This document shows positions 36,356 to 45,541 of a DNA stretch of 64,000 bases, one piece after another. Origin of the DNA: DASZIT01 sp963770635 (GTDB taxonomy: Bacteria > Actinomycetota > Acidimicrobiia > Acidimicrobiales > RAAP-2); contig CAVYQI010000004.1 in assembly GCA_963770635.1 (NCBI GenBank), positions 1 to 64,000 of the forward strand, given 5' to 3'. The stretch's first letter is position 1, and each line of letters starts with the position of its first letter. Under the pieces are notes generated by a model, which was given only the letters and a program-made list of their open reading frames with translations, was not told the DNA's origin and did not search any database. A program made the position numbers and the translations under genes.

Positions 36356-39300
36356 AGCTCCGTACCTCCCACCACTTCGGTCTCAACACCGTTGCCGCCG
36401 TCCTCCACCTCGGTACCGACGGCCTCGGGGCCGGCATCCAGGCCCGGGAACCCGGAGTCGCCCTGGCGTCGAGGGACCTTCTGGCTCACCACCTTGGAGG
36501 AACCGCCCGGGGCCATGGTCACGCCGTAGAGCGCATCGCCGGCTTCCATCGTCCGCTTCTGATGGCTCACGATGATCAGTTGGGCCTCCTCCCGGAATTC
36601 GTGGACCAGACCCAGGAACCGATGGAGGTTCACGTCGTCGAGCGCGGCTTCGACTTCGTCCATCAGGTAGAACGGCGACGGTCGGCTCCGGAACACCGCG
36701 AACAGGAAGGCCAGGGCGACCAGCGACCGCTCCCCACCCGACAGCAGCGACAGCCGGCGGACGTTGCGGCCGGCCGGTCGCACCTCGACCTCGACACCGG
36801 TGTCGAGGAGATTCTCGGGTTCGGTGAGCGACAGTCGGCCGGTGCCACCCGGGAACAACGTGGTGACCAGGTTGGAGAAATGCTCGTTGACATCGGCGAA
36901 GGCCGAGGCGAACACCTGCATGATCTCGTCGTCGAGGGTGCGGATCACGTGGTGGAGCTCGCGACGGGAGGTTCGGACATCCTCCACCTGGGTCTCGAGG
37001 AATTGGTGGCGCTCTCCGAGCTCCGACAGTTCCTCCAGGGCCAATGGGTTGACGGGTCCGAGTTTGGCCAGCTCGAGCTCGAGCTGTTCCACCCGGGCCC
37101 CGGCATCCACCCCGTCGGGAAGGTCAGGCGCGGGGGCGGCCAACGCCTCGTCGGGCTTGGATCCGAGTTCCCGGCGCAGCATGTCGACCACGGCCTCGCG
37201 CCGGATGCTCGATTCGGCCAGTTCGAGTTCGATCTTTTGGATCCGGCTCCGCACCGCCGCCAACTCGTGTTCGGCGGCCGAGCGCTGCCCGCGCAGGGTC
37301 TCGAGACGGGCGCCCCCGGCACGGACCGCTTCCCGTTGGCGGCGGTGCCGCTCGCGGAATTCGGCCAGCGCCGCATCCAGCGTCACCTGGGCCGTGCCCA
37401 CCACGGCCAGCAGCCGTTCGGCGGCGGTGGCGTCGGCTTCGAGCCGCCTCCGGCGCTCGGCCGCCTGCTGGCGCTCGTCGGAGTGTCCGGTCAGGCGACG
37501 TTCAACTTCCGCCAGCCGCTCGGCCAGCACCCGCCGACGCTCATCGAGTCCGGCCCCGCGGACCTCCCATTCGGAGCGCCGCGCCGCCACTTCGGCGATG
37601 CGATCGTCGATCCGTTGCCGTTCCTCCCGGGCGGCACCCAACCGCTCGGCGGCGCGGGCTCGGACCCCCTCGAGACGGGGCAGTTCATCGTCGAGCTCGG
37701 CGGCGCGGGCGGCATCCCGCCCGATCCGCTCGTCCAACTCGGTATAGCTCTGGTCGATCTCCTCGATCTCGGACGACAGGGTGGTGAGATCGTTGGCGAT
37801 TCGGCTCCGGGCCACCCGGGCGGTCTGGTGGGCCCCTTCGTTCCGGTCGTCCGAGCGCACCGCCTCGGCCGCCGCGGCTCTGGTCGCCTCGACGGTGGTC
37901 CGAGCCTCTCGACGGGCTTCGGCGGCTTTGGCCGCCTCCTCGGAAGCCACATCCGCCCGGGCCTGTGCCTCCTCGACGACGGCGGCGGTGACTACGCCTC
38001 CACCGGCCCGGACCCGCCAGCCGGTGGACGAGAAACGATCCCCCTCCCGGGTGACGACGACCAGATCCGGTCGGGCCAAGGCCAGATCGATGGCATCGGT
38101 CCAGCCCCCGTTGGCGCAGACCGAACCGGCCAGGAGGGTGTCGAGCACTGCGGCCAGGCCGGCGATGTCCGGGCGCCCGCGGCGGGGGCCCACATGCCGG
38201 CGGACCGGCTCGGTGGCCGGGATCGCATCATCGGCGCTGCGATCCCCGCTGGCTGGCTCGACCGCATCGGTGAGCGCCAGCACCGCGCCGGTCGCTTCGC
38301 CCTGACGCAAGCGGGCCAGCGCCGCCCGGGCCGCGCCGCTCCCCGACACCACCACTGCCGCCAACGACGCCCCGGCGGCGGCTTCGAACGCCTCTTCCCA
38401 GCCCGGGTCCACTTCGACCAGGTCGAGCAGGATCCCGACCACCCCGTCGACCCCGGTCAGCATCTCGGCTCCGGCCGCGCCGCTGGACCTCGGCCAGCGC
38501 CCGAGCCAGGGCATCGGCCCTCGCCGCCGAGCGGTGATGCTCCTGTTCCGCCTGGCGGAGGGTCTCCTCAGCCGTCTCCAGGCGCTGGGTGGCGGCGCCG
38601 TGGGCGGCCTCGGTTTCAGCCACCACCGCCTGGAGCCGGTGCCGGGCCTGCTCGAGCTCAGCCAGCCGCTCGGCCAGCTCGTGGTCCTCCCCCTCGAGGA
38701 CAGCGTAGCGGCGGCGGGCGGAACCCAGCCGACCGGTGATCTGTTCCAGGGCTCGGCGGTCGCGCTCCAGCGCCCGCTCCAGCCCGGCCCGTTGTCCCCG
38801 GGCCACGGTGACCGCTTGGTCGGCGTCCCGCAGCCCCGACTCATCGCCCCACACCGCCAGGTGCCCCTCGAGTTCCGCGGTCAACGCCGACTCGGCCGTC
38901 GCCATCTCGGCCTGCTCGGGGGCCAGAGCCTCGGCTTCGGCCTCCGCGGAGTCGAGCTCGCTTCCCAGTCGGGCGCCCTCTGCCTCCAGGGTGGAGACGA
39001 CGTCCGCGTCGGCGGCGGCGTCGAGCGCCAGGGCCAGCGAGCGTTGGCGCTCGCGGAGGACGCCGGTCAGCCCGCGGGCACGTTGCACCAGTCCTTCGAC
39101 CCGGCCCAGGGAGGAGGCCAGGTCAGCCTCTCGTTGGGCCGACAACTCGTCGGCCGTCCGGGTGGCGGCGGTGTCGAGTTCCTCCAACGACCCCCGCAGC
39201 CGCTCCTCGGCGGCCGAGAGCTCCACCCGCAGCCGGTCCCCGTCCCGGTGGCGGCCGTCGAGGACGCCGAGTTCGGTGCCGGCGACGAACAACCGGACCG

Positions 39301-39970
39301 CCCGCAGTTCGTCGGCCAACTCGGTGTGGGAACGAGCCGCGGCCGCCTGTCGTTCGAGCGGTCGGATCTGTCGTTTCACCTCCCGCACCAGGTCACCGAG
39401 GCGTTCGAGGTTCTCCTCGGTGGCGGCCAGCCGGCGCTCGGCCCGCTCCCGCCGGCGACGGAACTTGAGCACGCCGGCGGCTTCTTCGATCACCGCCCGC
39501 CGATCCTCGGGCCGGGCATTGAGGATGGCGTCGAGTTGGCCCTGGCTCACGATGACATGCTGCTGGCGCCCCACCCCGGTGTCGGACAGCAGCTCTTGGA
39601 CGTCGAGCAGACGGCAGGGGGCGCCGTTGATGGCGTACTCGCTGTCCCCCGATCGGAACAGGGTCCGGGTGATGGTGATCTCGGCCAGGTCCGAGGCCAG
39701 TTTGCCCGAGCTGTTGTCGATGGTGAGGGCCACCTCGGCCCGGCCGAGGGCCGGGCGGTTGGCCGTGCCCATGAAGATGACGTCCTCCATCTTCGACGAC
39801 CGCACGGTGCGGGGCCCCTGGGCCCCGAGCACCCAGGCCACCGCGTCGACCACGTTCGACTTCCCGCTGCCGTTCGGCCCGACGACGACGGTGATCCCCG
39901 GCTCGAATTCGAGCACGGCGGGATCGGCAAACGACTTGAAACCCTTGAGGGAGAGCGACTTCAGGAACAC
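36352..39970 (-). CDS. smc: Chromosome segregation protein SMC, one frameshift
   Basis: A full-length SMC (about 1205 residues) that compacts and segregates the chromosome. The N-terminal head has VVVGPNGSGKSNVVDAVAW (Walker A) and HVIVSQGQLDAILNARPE; two coiled coils flank a hinge (GVVGILLDLVEVDPGWE to GSVCANGGW); the C-terminal head has LLSGGERSLVALAFLFAV (ABC signature) and FYLMDEVEAALDD (Walker B). The frame changes once near 38480-38495; dropping one base restores it (the span is 3n+1). The start MFLKSLSLKGFKSFADP is canonical. It overlaps ftsY. Confidence 0.93.
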
Positions 39971-40017
39971 CGGATGCTCACACTACCGATCGCTCGGTCA
40001 CGGGCGTGTACCCGGTC

Positions 40018-40860
40018 TCAAACCTGGCAGTGTTCGCACAGATAGGTCGCCCGACCACCGGATTTCACCTTGGTGATGGTGGCCCGGCAGCGCCGGCAGG
40101 CCTGGCCTTCGCGGTCGTAGGCCTGGTGCTGACCCTGATAGTCGCCGACTTCTCCGAACAGGTCGCGGTACTGCTCGTCGGCCAACGACGAGCCGCGGTG
40201 CTTGACCGCTTCGGCCAGTGTCTCGACCATCGATCGGTAGAGCCGGCGAACTTCCTGGGAGGAGAGCGAGTTCGACATCCGGTCATAGCGCAGGCCGGCG
40301 GCGAACAGGATCTCGTCGGCGTACATGTTGCCGATCCCGGCCACGAACTCCTGGTCCATCAGGAGGGCCTTGAGCCCGGCCTTGTGGGAGCTCAGCAGCA
40401 CCCAGAACTTCTCCCAGCTCATCACGTCTTCGAGTGGATCGAAGCCCAGGTGGGCGAGCTCGGGAACGGCCGGACCCCCGTCGGCGGCGGCCGACGACAC
40501 GAACAGCTCCCCGAAGGTGCGGGGGTCGACGAAGCGAAGCTGACCGCCTTGGGTGAAGGTGATAATGGCGTGGGTGTGGGGGGCCTTGGGTTCCTTGATG
40601 CTCTTGGCTCGCTGCAGCTGGCCACTCATCCCCAGGTGAACCACCAGGGTCTCACCGTCGTCGAGCCCGAGGAGCAGGTACTTTCCCGAGCGGCCGATGG
40701 ACTTGATGGTATGGCCCTCGAGCCGGGCCCGGAAGTGCTTGGCGCTCGGATGGCGTCGTACGGTGCGCCCGTTGCGCACCTCCACCGCCTTGATCTTGCG
40801 ACCGACGACCTCCCCTTGCAGGTCGCGCCGAATGGTTTCCACTTCGGGAAGTTCAGGCAT
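40018..40860 (-). CDS. mutM: Formamidopyrimidine-DNA glycosylase (Fpg)
   Basis: A 280-residue bifunctional glycosylase/AP lyase that removes 8-oxoguanine. It begins MPELPEVETIRRDL (Pro2 nucleophile and Glu3), keeps the SGKYLLLGLDDG Lys loop, the H2TH region QEFVAGIGNMYADEILFAAG, and a C-terminal zinc finger with CRRC and CEHC plus the catalytic Arg (GGRATY). Its ATG overlaps the rnc stop. The smc-mutM-rnc order is conserved in actinobacteria. Confidence 0.95.
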   Translation of the reverse strand: MPELPEVETIRRDLQGEVVGRKIKAVEVRNGRTVRRHPSAKHFRARLEGHTIKSIGRSGKYLLLGLDDGETLVVHLGMSGQLQRAKSIKEPKAPHTHAIITFTQGGQLRFVDPRTFGELFVSSAAADGGPAVPELAHLGFDPLEDVMSWEKFWVLLSSHKAGLKALLMDQEFVAGIGNMYADEILFAAGLRYDRMSNSLSSQEVRRLYRSMVETLAEAVKHRGSSLADEQYRDLFGEVGDYQGQHQAYDREGQACRRCRATITKVKSGGRATYLCEHCQV

Positions 40861-41578
40861 CCTTTCCTTCCCTTTCATCCCCCAACGCTCCACAGGCAAC
40901 CCGGGCGGCTTCCTGTTCTGCGTCTTTCTTCGATCGCCCCTCCCCCGTTCCGAGGGGCTGGTCAGCAACGTACACCGTGGCTTGATACCGCCGAGCATGA
41001 TCCGGCCCCTGACCCGCCACTTCGTACCTGGGAACCCCCCGACCGAGGCCCACGGTGACCTCTTGGAGCCGGCTCTTGTGATCGGCCTCGCCGGGTTCGG
41101 CGATGGCGTCTTCGATGCGATCCGACAACTGGTCGAGAATGAGCCGGCGGGCAGCTTCATAGCCTCCATCGAGGTAGACGGCGCCGAAGATCGCCTCGAC
41201 GGTGTCGGCCAGGATCGACTCCTTTTCGCGACCCCCGGAGAGGTCCTCGCCCTTCCCCAGCCGCAGGAAGGGCCCGACCTTGAGCTCCCGTCCGACGTCG
41301 GCCAATACCCGGGCGTTGACCACCCCGGCCCGCACCTTGGCCAGGATGCCTTCGGGCAGCTCCGGATGGTTGCGATAGGTGTGGTCGGCCACCACCAGAC
41401 CGAGGACGGCATCGCCCAGGAACTCGAGCCGCTCGTTGGACGGCTCGCCGCCCTGCTCAGCACACCATGACCGGTGGGACAGGGCCTGCTCGATCAGGTC
41501 AGGATTGGTGAAGCTGTAACCGATGAGATCGAACGTCTCAGGCTCCCTCGAGTTTGGTGTGGACGTAGTCCACGGCAT
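40853..41578 (-). CDS. rnc: Ribonuclease III
   Basis: A 241-residue RNase III that cuts double-stranded RNA in rRNA processing. The signature NERLEFLGDAVLGLVVAD holds the catalytic acids, and ESILADTVEAIFGAVYLDGG the second set. The dsRNA-binding domain is at the C-terminus (SRLQEVTVGLG to EAARVACGAL). ATG at 41578 lies inside the end of acpP (41-base overlap) and is the only reasonable start; no strong Shine-Dalgarno is seen. Confidence 0.93.
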   Translation of the reverse strand: MPWTTSTPNSREPETFDLIGYSFTNPDLIEQALSHRSWCAEQGGEPSNERLEFLGDAVLGLVVADHTYRNHPELPEGILAKVRAGVVNARVLADVGRELKVGPFLRLGKGEDLSGGREKESILADTVEAIFGAVYLDGGYEAARRLILDQLSDRIEDAIAEPGEADHKSRLQEVTVGLGRGVPRYEVAGQGPDHARRYQATVYVADQPLGTGEGRSKKDAEQEAARVACGALGDEREGKDA

Positions 41579-41834
41579 CGCGGACGGTGCGCAGGTCCTC
41601 GAGATCCTCATCATCGATACGGAACCCCACCGAGCGCTCCCCCAGCTCTTCCTCCAGGGCTTCGACCAGCTCGATCAGCGCCAGGGAGTCAGCATTCAAG
41701 TCCTCGGCGAACGATGAGGACTCGGTGATGGTGTTGGGTTCGATCTCCAAAATGTCCGCGAGCAGGTCACGGGTGAGCTCGAACACCTGCTGGCGATCGA
41801 GTGGACCCTTTTCCACATGGGCCTCTGGGGGCAC
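41538..41834 (-). CDS. acpP: Acyl carrier protein
   Basis: A 98-residue ACP, about 20 residues longer than E. coli AcpP because of an N-terminal lead (MPPEAHVEKGPLDRQQ). The phosphopantetheine site is DLNADSLALIELV with Ser in DSL. The acidic helices II and III (EALEEELGERSVGFRIDDEDLE) are typical. It carries acyl chains for fatty acid synthesis. In relatives plsX lies directly upstream; here 5.5 kb of other genes intervene. Confidence 0.93.
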   Translation of the reverse strand: MPPEAHVEKGPLDRQQVFELTRDLLADILEIEPNTITESSSFAEDLNADSLALIELVEALEEELGERSVGFRIDDEDLEDLRTVRDAVDYVHTKLEGA

Positions 41835-42135
41835 GGCGACTCCTGGGTTGAGCGAATTCGGACCAACCGGCCGGGGTTCCCTCCAGGAAATATGCCGCTA
41901 CCAGGGGTTATCCTCGTAGCCGACATCCCTCCGCGGACCGGACCGGCGGCTTGCAAAGCGCTCACATGGTACCGGAATCACACAGATGTCATGCGGATAG
42001 TCGGCGGGTGAGCAGGGAAAACGGAGTTGGCGAGTGCACCCTCCGGCGGTGAACGGTGAGCTGGTTGGTGCCGAAATGCCCACCGAACAGGACTTCCCCT
42101 CCGGTCCGACCGAACCCTGTCGTACGCTCCTGTCC
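41835..42135. other. Divergent intergenic region acpP / SDR gene
   Basis: 301 bases between the acpP and SDR starts, which are divergent. The acpP side is somewhat lower in GC and contains, on the minus strand, CCTGGAGGGAACC near 41880. Promoters for both directions should be here. I see no RNA gene, riboswitch or repeat. Confidence 0.4.
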
Positions 42136-42924
42136 ATGCGGATCCTGATCACCGGAGCGGCTCGGGCCATCGGGGCGGCCACCGCCACCGAACTGACCCG
42201 ATCGGGGCATGAGGTGGTGGCCACCGCCCGGGACGTCAGCTTCCTCGACCATCTCGACGTCAGCCGGCGCCTGACCCTCGATGTCACCGACCCGGGGTCG
42301 ATCCGTGCGGCCCTGGACCAGGCCGGCGAGCTGGACGCCATCGTCAACAACGCAGCGATCTCGGGCAAGGGACCCCTGGAGGACTTCCCCCTCGACCGGT
42401 TCAAGATGATGCTGGAGACCAACACCCTCGGACCGCTCCGCCTGATCCAGGAGGTGATCCCGGTCTGGCGGGCCCGGGGCCGAGGCGTGATTGTGAACAT
42501 CAGCTCGATTCAGGGCCGGGTGTCCACGCCGTTGGAAGGTCCGTACTCCGCCTGCAAGTACGCCCTCGAGTCGATCTCGGAATCGCTCCACTACGAGGTC
42601 GGCCATTTCGGGATCCGGGTCGTCATCGTCGAGCCCGGCTATATCGGAACCGGCATGAAACACGCGGCACCTCACCGGGGGGACCCGATCTATGCCGGGC
42701 TCTGGGAGCAGTGGGACGGCACCGACGCCAAGGTCACCGGGCCGCAGGGCCGCCCGGGGCCGGAGATCGTGGCGGAGGCCATCCGGCGGGCGATCGAGGA
42801 CCCCACCACCCCGCTGCGGGTCCCGGTCGGGGACGACGCTGAGCTGGTGCTCGGGGCGCGGTCGCAACTGGACGATCCGACCTTCGAGAAGGCCATGCGA
42901 GACGTAACCGGGATCACCTGGTGA
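42136..42924 (+). CDS. Short-chain dehydrogenase/reductase
   Basis: A 262-residue classical SDR. The NAD(P) loop is LITGAARAIGAAT (Ala replaces the second Gly of TGxxxGIG), NNAAIS is the NNAG-type motif, and the active site is NISSIQG (Ser) with YSACK (Tyr, Lys). GPYSACKYALESISESLHYE and VEPGYIGTGM are typical of the group. ATG at 42136 is chosen because it starts the first strand MRILIT. The substrate is unknown. Confidence 0.85.
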   Translation: MRILITGAARAIGAATATELTRSGHEVVATARDVSFLDHLDVSRRLTLDVTDPGSIRAALDQAGELDAIVNNAAISGKGPLEDFPLDRFKMMLETNTLGPLRLIQEVIPVWRARGRGVIVNISSIQGRVSTPLEGPYSACKYALESISESLHYEVGHFGIRVVIVEPGYIGTGMKHAAPHRGDPIYAGLWEQWDGTDAKVTGPQGRPGPEIVAEAIRRAIEDPTTPLRVPVGDDAELVLGARSQLDDPTFEKAMRDVTGITW

Positions 42925-42970
42925 TCAGGTGCGGGTGTTCATCACGGAGCTCTGAAACCGTCTACATGGT

Positions 42971-42999
42971 TTGTACTCATACGTACGTTCTTGTACAAT
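42971..42999 (+). promoter_or_regulatory. Promoter/operator of the toxin-antitoxin pair
   Basis: TTGTAC (42971-42976), a 17-base spacer and TACAAT (42994-42999) form a near-consensus -35/-10 promoter. The spacer contains the palindrome ACGTACGT (42981-42988), and TTGTACAA (42991-42998) overlaps the -10 box. These repeats fit autorepression by the antitoxin. The expected transcription start, about seven bases past the -10 box, falls on the antitoxin ATG at 43006, and no Shine-Dalgarno is visible, so the mRNA is probably leaderless. Confidence 0.6.
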
Positions 43000-43005
43000 A
43001 CTTGC

Positions 43006-43299
43006 ATGGCACGCACAATGAGCGTCAGTGAAGCTCGGGCGGCCCTGCCGCAGCTCCTGGAGAGCGTGACCGACGGCGAGGAAGTCACGATCACACGCCA
43101 CGGCAAGGCGGTCGCGGTGGTTGTGCGCCCCGATACCCTTCGCGTGCGTCGGGCCGACGCGGCGCTCAGCAAGGCAGCAGAGGTGCACGACCTAATTGAG
43201 AAGAGCAGGAAGAAGCGTCTTGGTTCCCGTGCCTCGCTCACCGACGCGCAGGCGGAGGAGCTCATTGCCAACGTGCGCGCCGGTCGATCGCGCCGCTAA
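43006..43299 (+). CDS. Phd/YefM-family antitoxin
   Basis: A 97-residue Phd/YefM-type antitoxin. MSVSEARAALPQLLESVTDGEEVTITRHGKAVAVVV matches the DNA-binding N-terminal domain, and the basic, helical C-terminus (EKSRKKRLGSRASLTDAQ) would cover the toxin. It lies 14 bases upstream of the PIN toxin gene. The promoter region before it carries short palindromes typical of autoregulation. Third-position GC is lower than in surrounding genes, hinting at transfer. Confidence 0.85.
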   Translation: MARTMSVSEARAALPQLLESVTDGEEVTITRHGKAVAVVVRPDTLRVRRADAALSKAAEVHDLIEKSRKKRLGSRASLTDAQAEELIANVRAGRSRR

Positions 43300-43313
43300 A
43301 CGAGACCCAATCG

Positions 43314-43736
43314 ATGGACGCTTTCGACGCCGACGTCTTGATCTATGCGGCGATTCCCAACCACCCACTTGGACGACGAATCCGTGCACTGTTCCCGGTC
43401 GAACCACTCGAGGGATTTGCAGGAATCGGATCCGTACTGCTCCTTCCCGAGTTATTGAGCAAGCCAATTCGCAACCACACCGAAGACGAAATGGTTGAGC
43501 TCGGTGACCTTCTCAGTCGAATCGATCTGCTTGCGACGGACTTGGCGACTGCCGAACTCGCCACATCTCTCGGCGCCTTCTACGGACTTCACGCCTCGGA
43601 TGCAGTTCATCTTGCGACCGCCGTCGGCGCCGCCGCTGATCGGTTCATCACCAATAACCGGGCAGACTTCCCGAAGTCGATCATGGAAATCACCATCACG
43701 TATCCAGACGATCTCCCTGATCCTGCTGCCACCTGA
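43314..43736 (+). CDS. PIN-domain toxin (VapC-like)
   Basis: A 140-residue PIN-domain protein, a Mg-dependent RNase of the VapC type. The acidic residues are in FDADVLIYA (Asp), LLLPELLS (Glu), HASDAVHLATAV (Asp) and FITNNRADF (Asp). It partners with the Phd/YefM antitoxin directly upstream, a pairing also known in other VapBC-like modules. GC is lower than in the neighbours, near 57% by eye. RNA target unknown. Confidence 0.85.
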   Translation: MDAFDADVLIYAAIPNHPLGRRIRALFPVEPLEGFAGIGSVLLLPELLSKPIRNHTEDEMVELGDLLSRIDLLATDLATAELATSLGAFYGLHASDAVHLATAVGAAADRFITNNRADFPKSIMEITITYPDDLPDPAAT

Positions 43737-43776
43737 CATCGATTCGGGTGCCGCTGGGATCCCCTCTACCCCTGAT

Positions 43777-44178
43777 TCAGGTGCGGGCGTTGATGAGACT
43801 CTTGGCCGCCATCTTCATGTAGTCGAGCATCTGCTCTTCGTCCGCCGCCGACATCCCCGCGGCGTGGACGGCATCGGTCATGTGACCCAGCCACGCCTCG
43901 GCCTCGGCCGTCCCGATGGCAAACCGGGCATGCCGCATCCGAAGGCGGGGCTGCCCCCGTTGCTCGTTGAAGGTGGGCGGCCCTCCCCAGTACTGGGCCA
44001 GGAACAGGGCCAGATGGGCCTTCGGGCCGGCGAGATCCTCGGGGTACATATGGCGCAGGAGCGGATCGGTCTCCACGCCGGCATAGAACCGGTCGACCAA
44101 CGCCACGAAGAACGCCTCCCCACCCCAGCGGTGAAACGGCGTGTCCTGGGGGTTGGCGGGTCGTCGAACCGGTCGCAC
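43777..44178 (-). CDS. Group II truncated haemoglobin (GlbO-like)
   Basis: A 133-residue 2/2 globin. GGEAFFVALVDRFYAGV is helices A-B, DPLLRHMYPEDL the CD region, FLAQYWGGPPTFNEQRGQPRLRMRHARFAIG carries the proximal His in RMRHARF, and AWLGHMTDAVHAAGM the C-terminal helices with the Trp typical of group II. GTG at 44178 is the start. It may handle O2 or NO. It is convergent with the PIN gene and divergent from the acyl-CoA dehydrogenase. Confidence 0.9.
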   Translation of the reverse strand: MRPVRRPANPQDTPFHRWGGEAFFVALVDRFYAGVETDPLLRHMYPEDLAGPKAHLALFLAQYWGGPPTFNEQRGQPRLRMRHARFAIGTAEAEAWLGHMTDAVHAAGMSAADEEQMLDYMKMAAKSLINART

Positions 44179-44255
44179 CCACCGACTGTAGGCCGACCTC
44201 GGATAGCCTCATCCCGGCTGCCCGTCAGGCGCCGAGGGTCCTCAGGAGGTCCACC

Positions 44256-45494
44256 GTGTACGAATGGTCAGAAGAACAATTGATGGTGAGGGACACCATC
44301 CGTCGCTTCATCCAAACCGAGGTAGTACCCCACATCGACGAGTTGGAGCACGGGGATCTCCCTCCCTATGACATCATCCGGAAGCTCTACGCCACCTTCG
44401 GCATGGACCAGATGGCCCGCGACCGTTTCAAGGGCCAGCTCGACCGCAAGCGCAATGGCGCCAAGTCGAAAGAGTCAACCTCCCGGGAGGAGAGCCACGG
44501 CGACGGCGGGGCGGCGGCCATGGCCCTCATCCCCATCGTGGAACTGTGCCACTACTGTCCCGGGATCGTGACGGCCATGGGGGTCAGCGTGGGGCTGGCC
44601 GCCGGCACCATCATGAAGCAAGGCACCCCGAACCAGATGGAGCGCTGGGGTCTCGACCTCCTCACCTTGGACAAGGTGGGCGCCTGGGCCATCACCGAGC
44701 CCGACTCCGGCTCGGACGCGCTGGGCGGGATGAAGTCGACCGCCCGGAGGGACGGCGACGAGTACATCCTCAACGGCAACAAGACCTTCATCACCAACGG
44801 CCCCTACGCCGACACCATCGTGTTCTACGCCAAGCTCGACGACGGCTCGGACACCCCGATCCGCGACCGGAAGGTTCTGACCTTCGTCCTCGACACCGGG
44901 ACGCCGGGTCTCGAGCAGTCCAAACCCTTCCGCAAGATGGGACTGCACTCCTCCCCCACCGGTGAGCTGTTCCTGTCCGATGTCCGGGTGGGCCGGGACC
45001 ACCTCCTCGGCGAGACCGAGGACGATCGGGAAGGCAGCGGACGCGACTCGGCCAAGGGCAACTTCGTCACCGAGCGGGCCGGGGTGGCGGCCATGTCCCT
45101 CGGCCTCATCGAAGAATGCCTGAAGCTGTCGGTGGCCTACGCCCAGGACCGGATGCTGTGGGGCTCGCGCATCGGTGACCGGCAACTCATCCAGCTCAAG
45201 TTGGCCAAGATGGAGATCGCCCGGCTCAACGTCCAGAACCTGGTGTTCCGCCACATCGAACTGTCGGCGGCCGGGAAGAGCCTGACCCTGGCCGAAGCGT
45301 CGGCGATGAAGCTCTACTCGGCCCAGGCCGCCTCCGAGGTGGCCATGGAAGCCGTGCAGCTGTTCGGGGGTAACGGCTACATGTCGGAGTTCCGGGTCGA
45401 GCAGCTGGCCCGCGACGCCAAGGTGTTCCAGATCTACGCCGGCACCGACGAGATCCAGGTCACCCATATTGCCAAGGACCTCCTCAACCGGTAG
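44256..45494 (+). CDS. Acyl-CoA dehydrogenase
   Basis: A 412-residue FAD-dependent acyl-CoA dehydrogenase. AWAITEPDSGSDA is the first flavin motif, GNKTFITNGPYAD the second, and QLFGGNGYMSEFRVEQLARDAK the C-terminal one. The usual YEGT catalytic Glu near the end is YAGT. A Glu at residue 273 (FVTERAG) aligns with the base used by isovaleryl-CoA and long-chain dehydrogenases instead. A charged insert at residues 58-85 (RKRNGAKSKESTSREE) is unusual. GTG start with CAGGAGG six bases upstream. It is followed 47 bases later by an SDR gene. Confidence 0.9.
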   Translation: MYEWSEEQLMVRDTIRRFIQTEVVPHIDELEHGDLPPYDIIRKLYATFGMDQMARDRFKGQLDRKRNGAKSKESTSREESHGDGGAAAMALIPIVELCHYCPGIVTAMGVSVGLAAGTIMKQGTPNQMERWGLDLLTLDKVGAWAITEPDSGSDALGGMKSTARRDGDEYILNGNKTFITNGPYADTIVFYAKLDDGSDTPIRDRKVLTFVLDTGTPGLEQSKPFRKMGLHSSPTGELFLSDVRVGRDHLLGETEDDREGSGRDSAKGNFVTERAGVAAMSLGLIEECLKLSVAYAQDRMLWGSRIGDRQLIQLKLAKMEIARLNVQNLVFRHIELSAAGKSLTLAEASAMKLYSAQAASEVAMEAVQLFGGNGYMSEFRVEQLARDAKVFQIYAGTDEIQVTHIAKDLLNR

Positions 45495-45541
45495 CCCGGC
45501 AGCGGCAGCCGGATCCGAATCGACCGAAAAGAGACACCGAC

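Noticed and set aside
36562..38739. A 725-codon open frame on the plus strand opposite smc
   Set aside because: High GC keeps antisense frames open; the product is compositionally odd and smc on the other strand has all its motifs.
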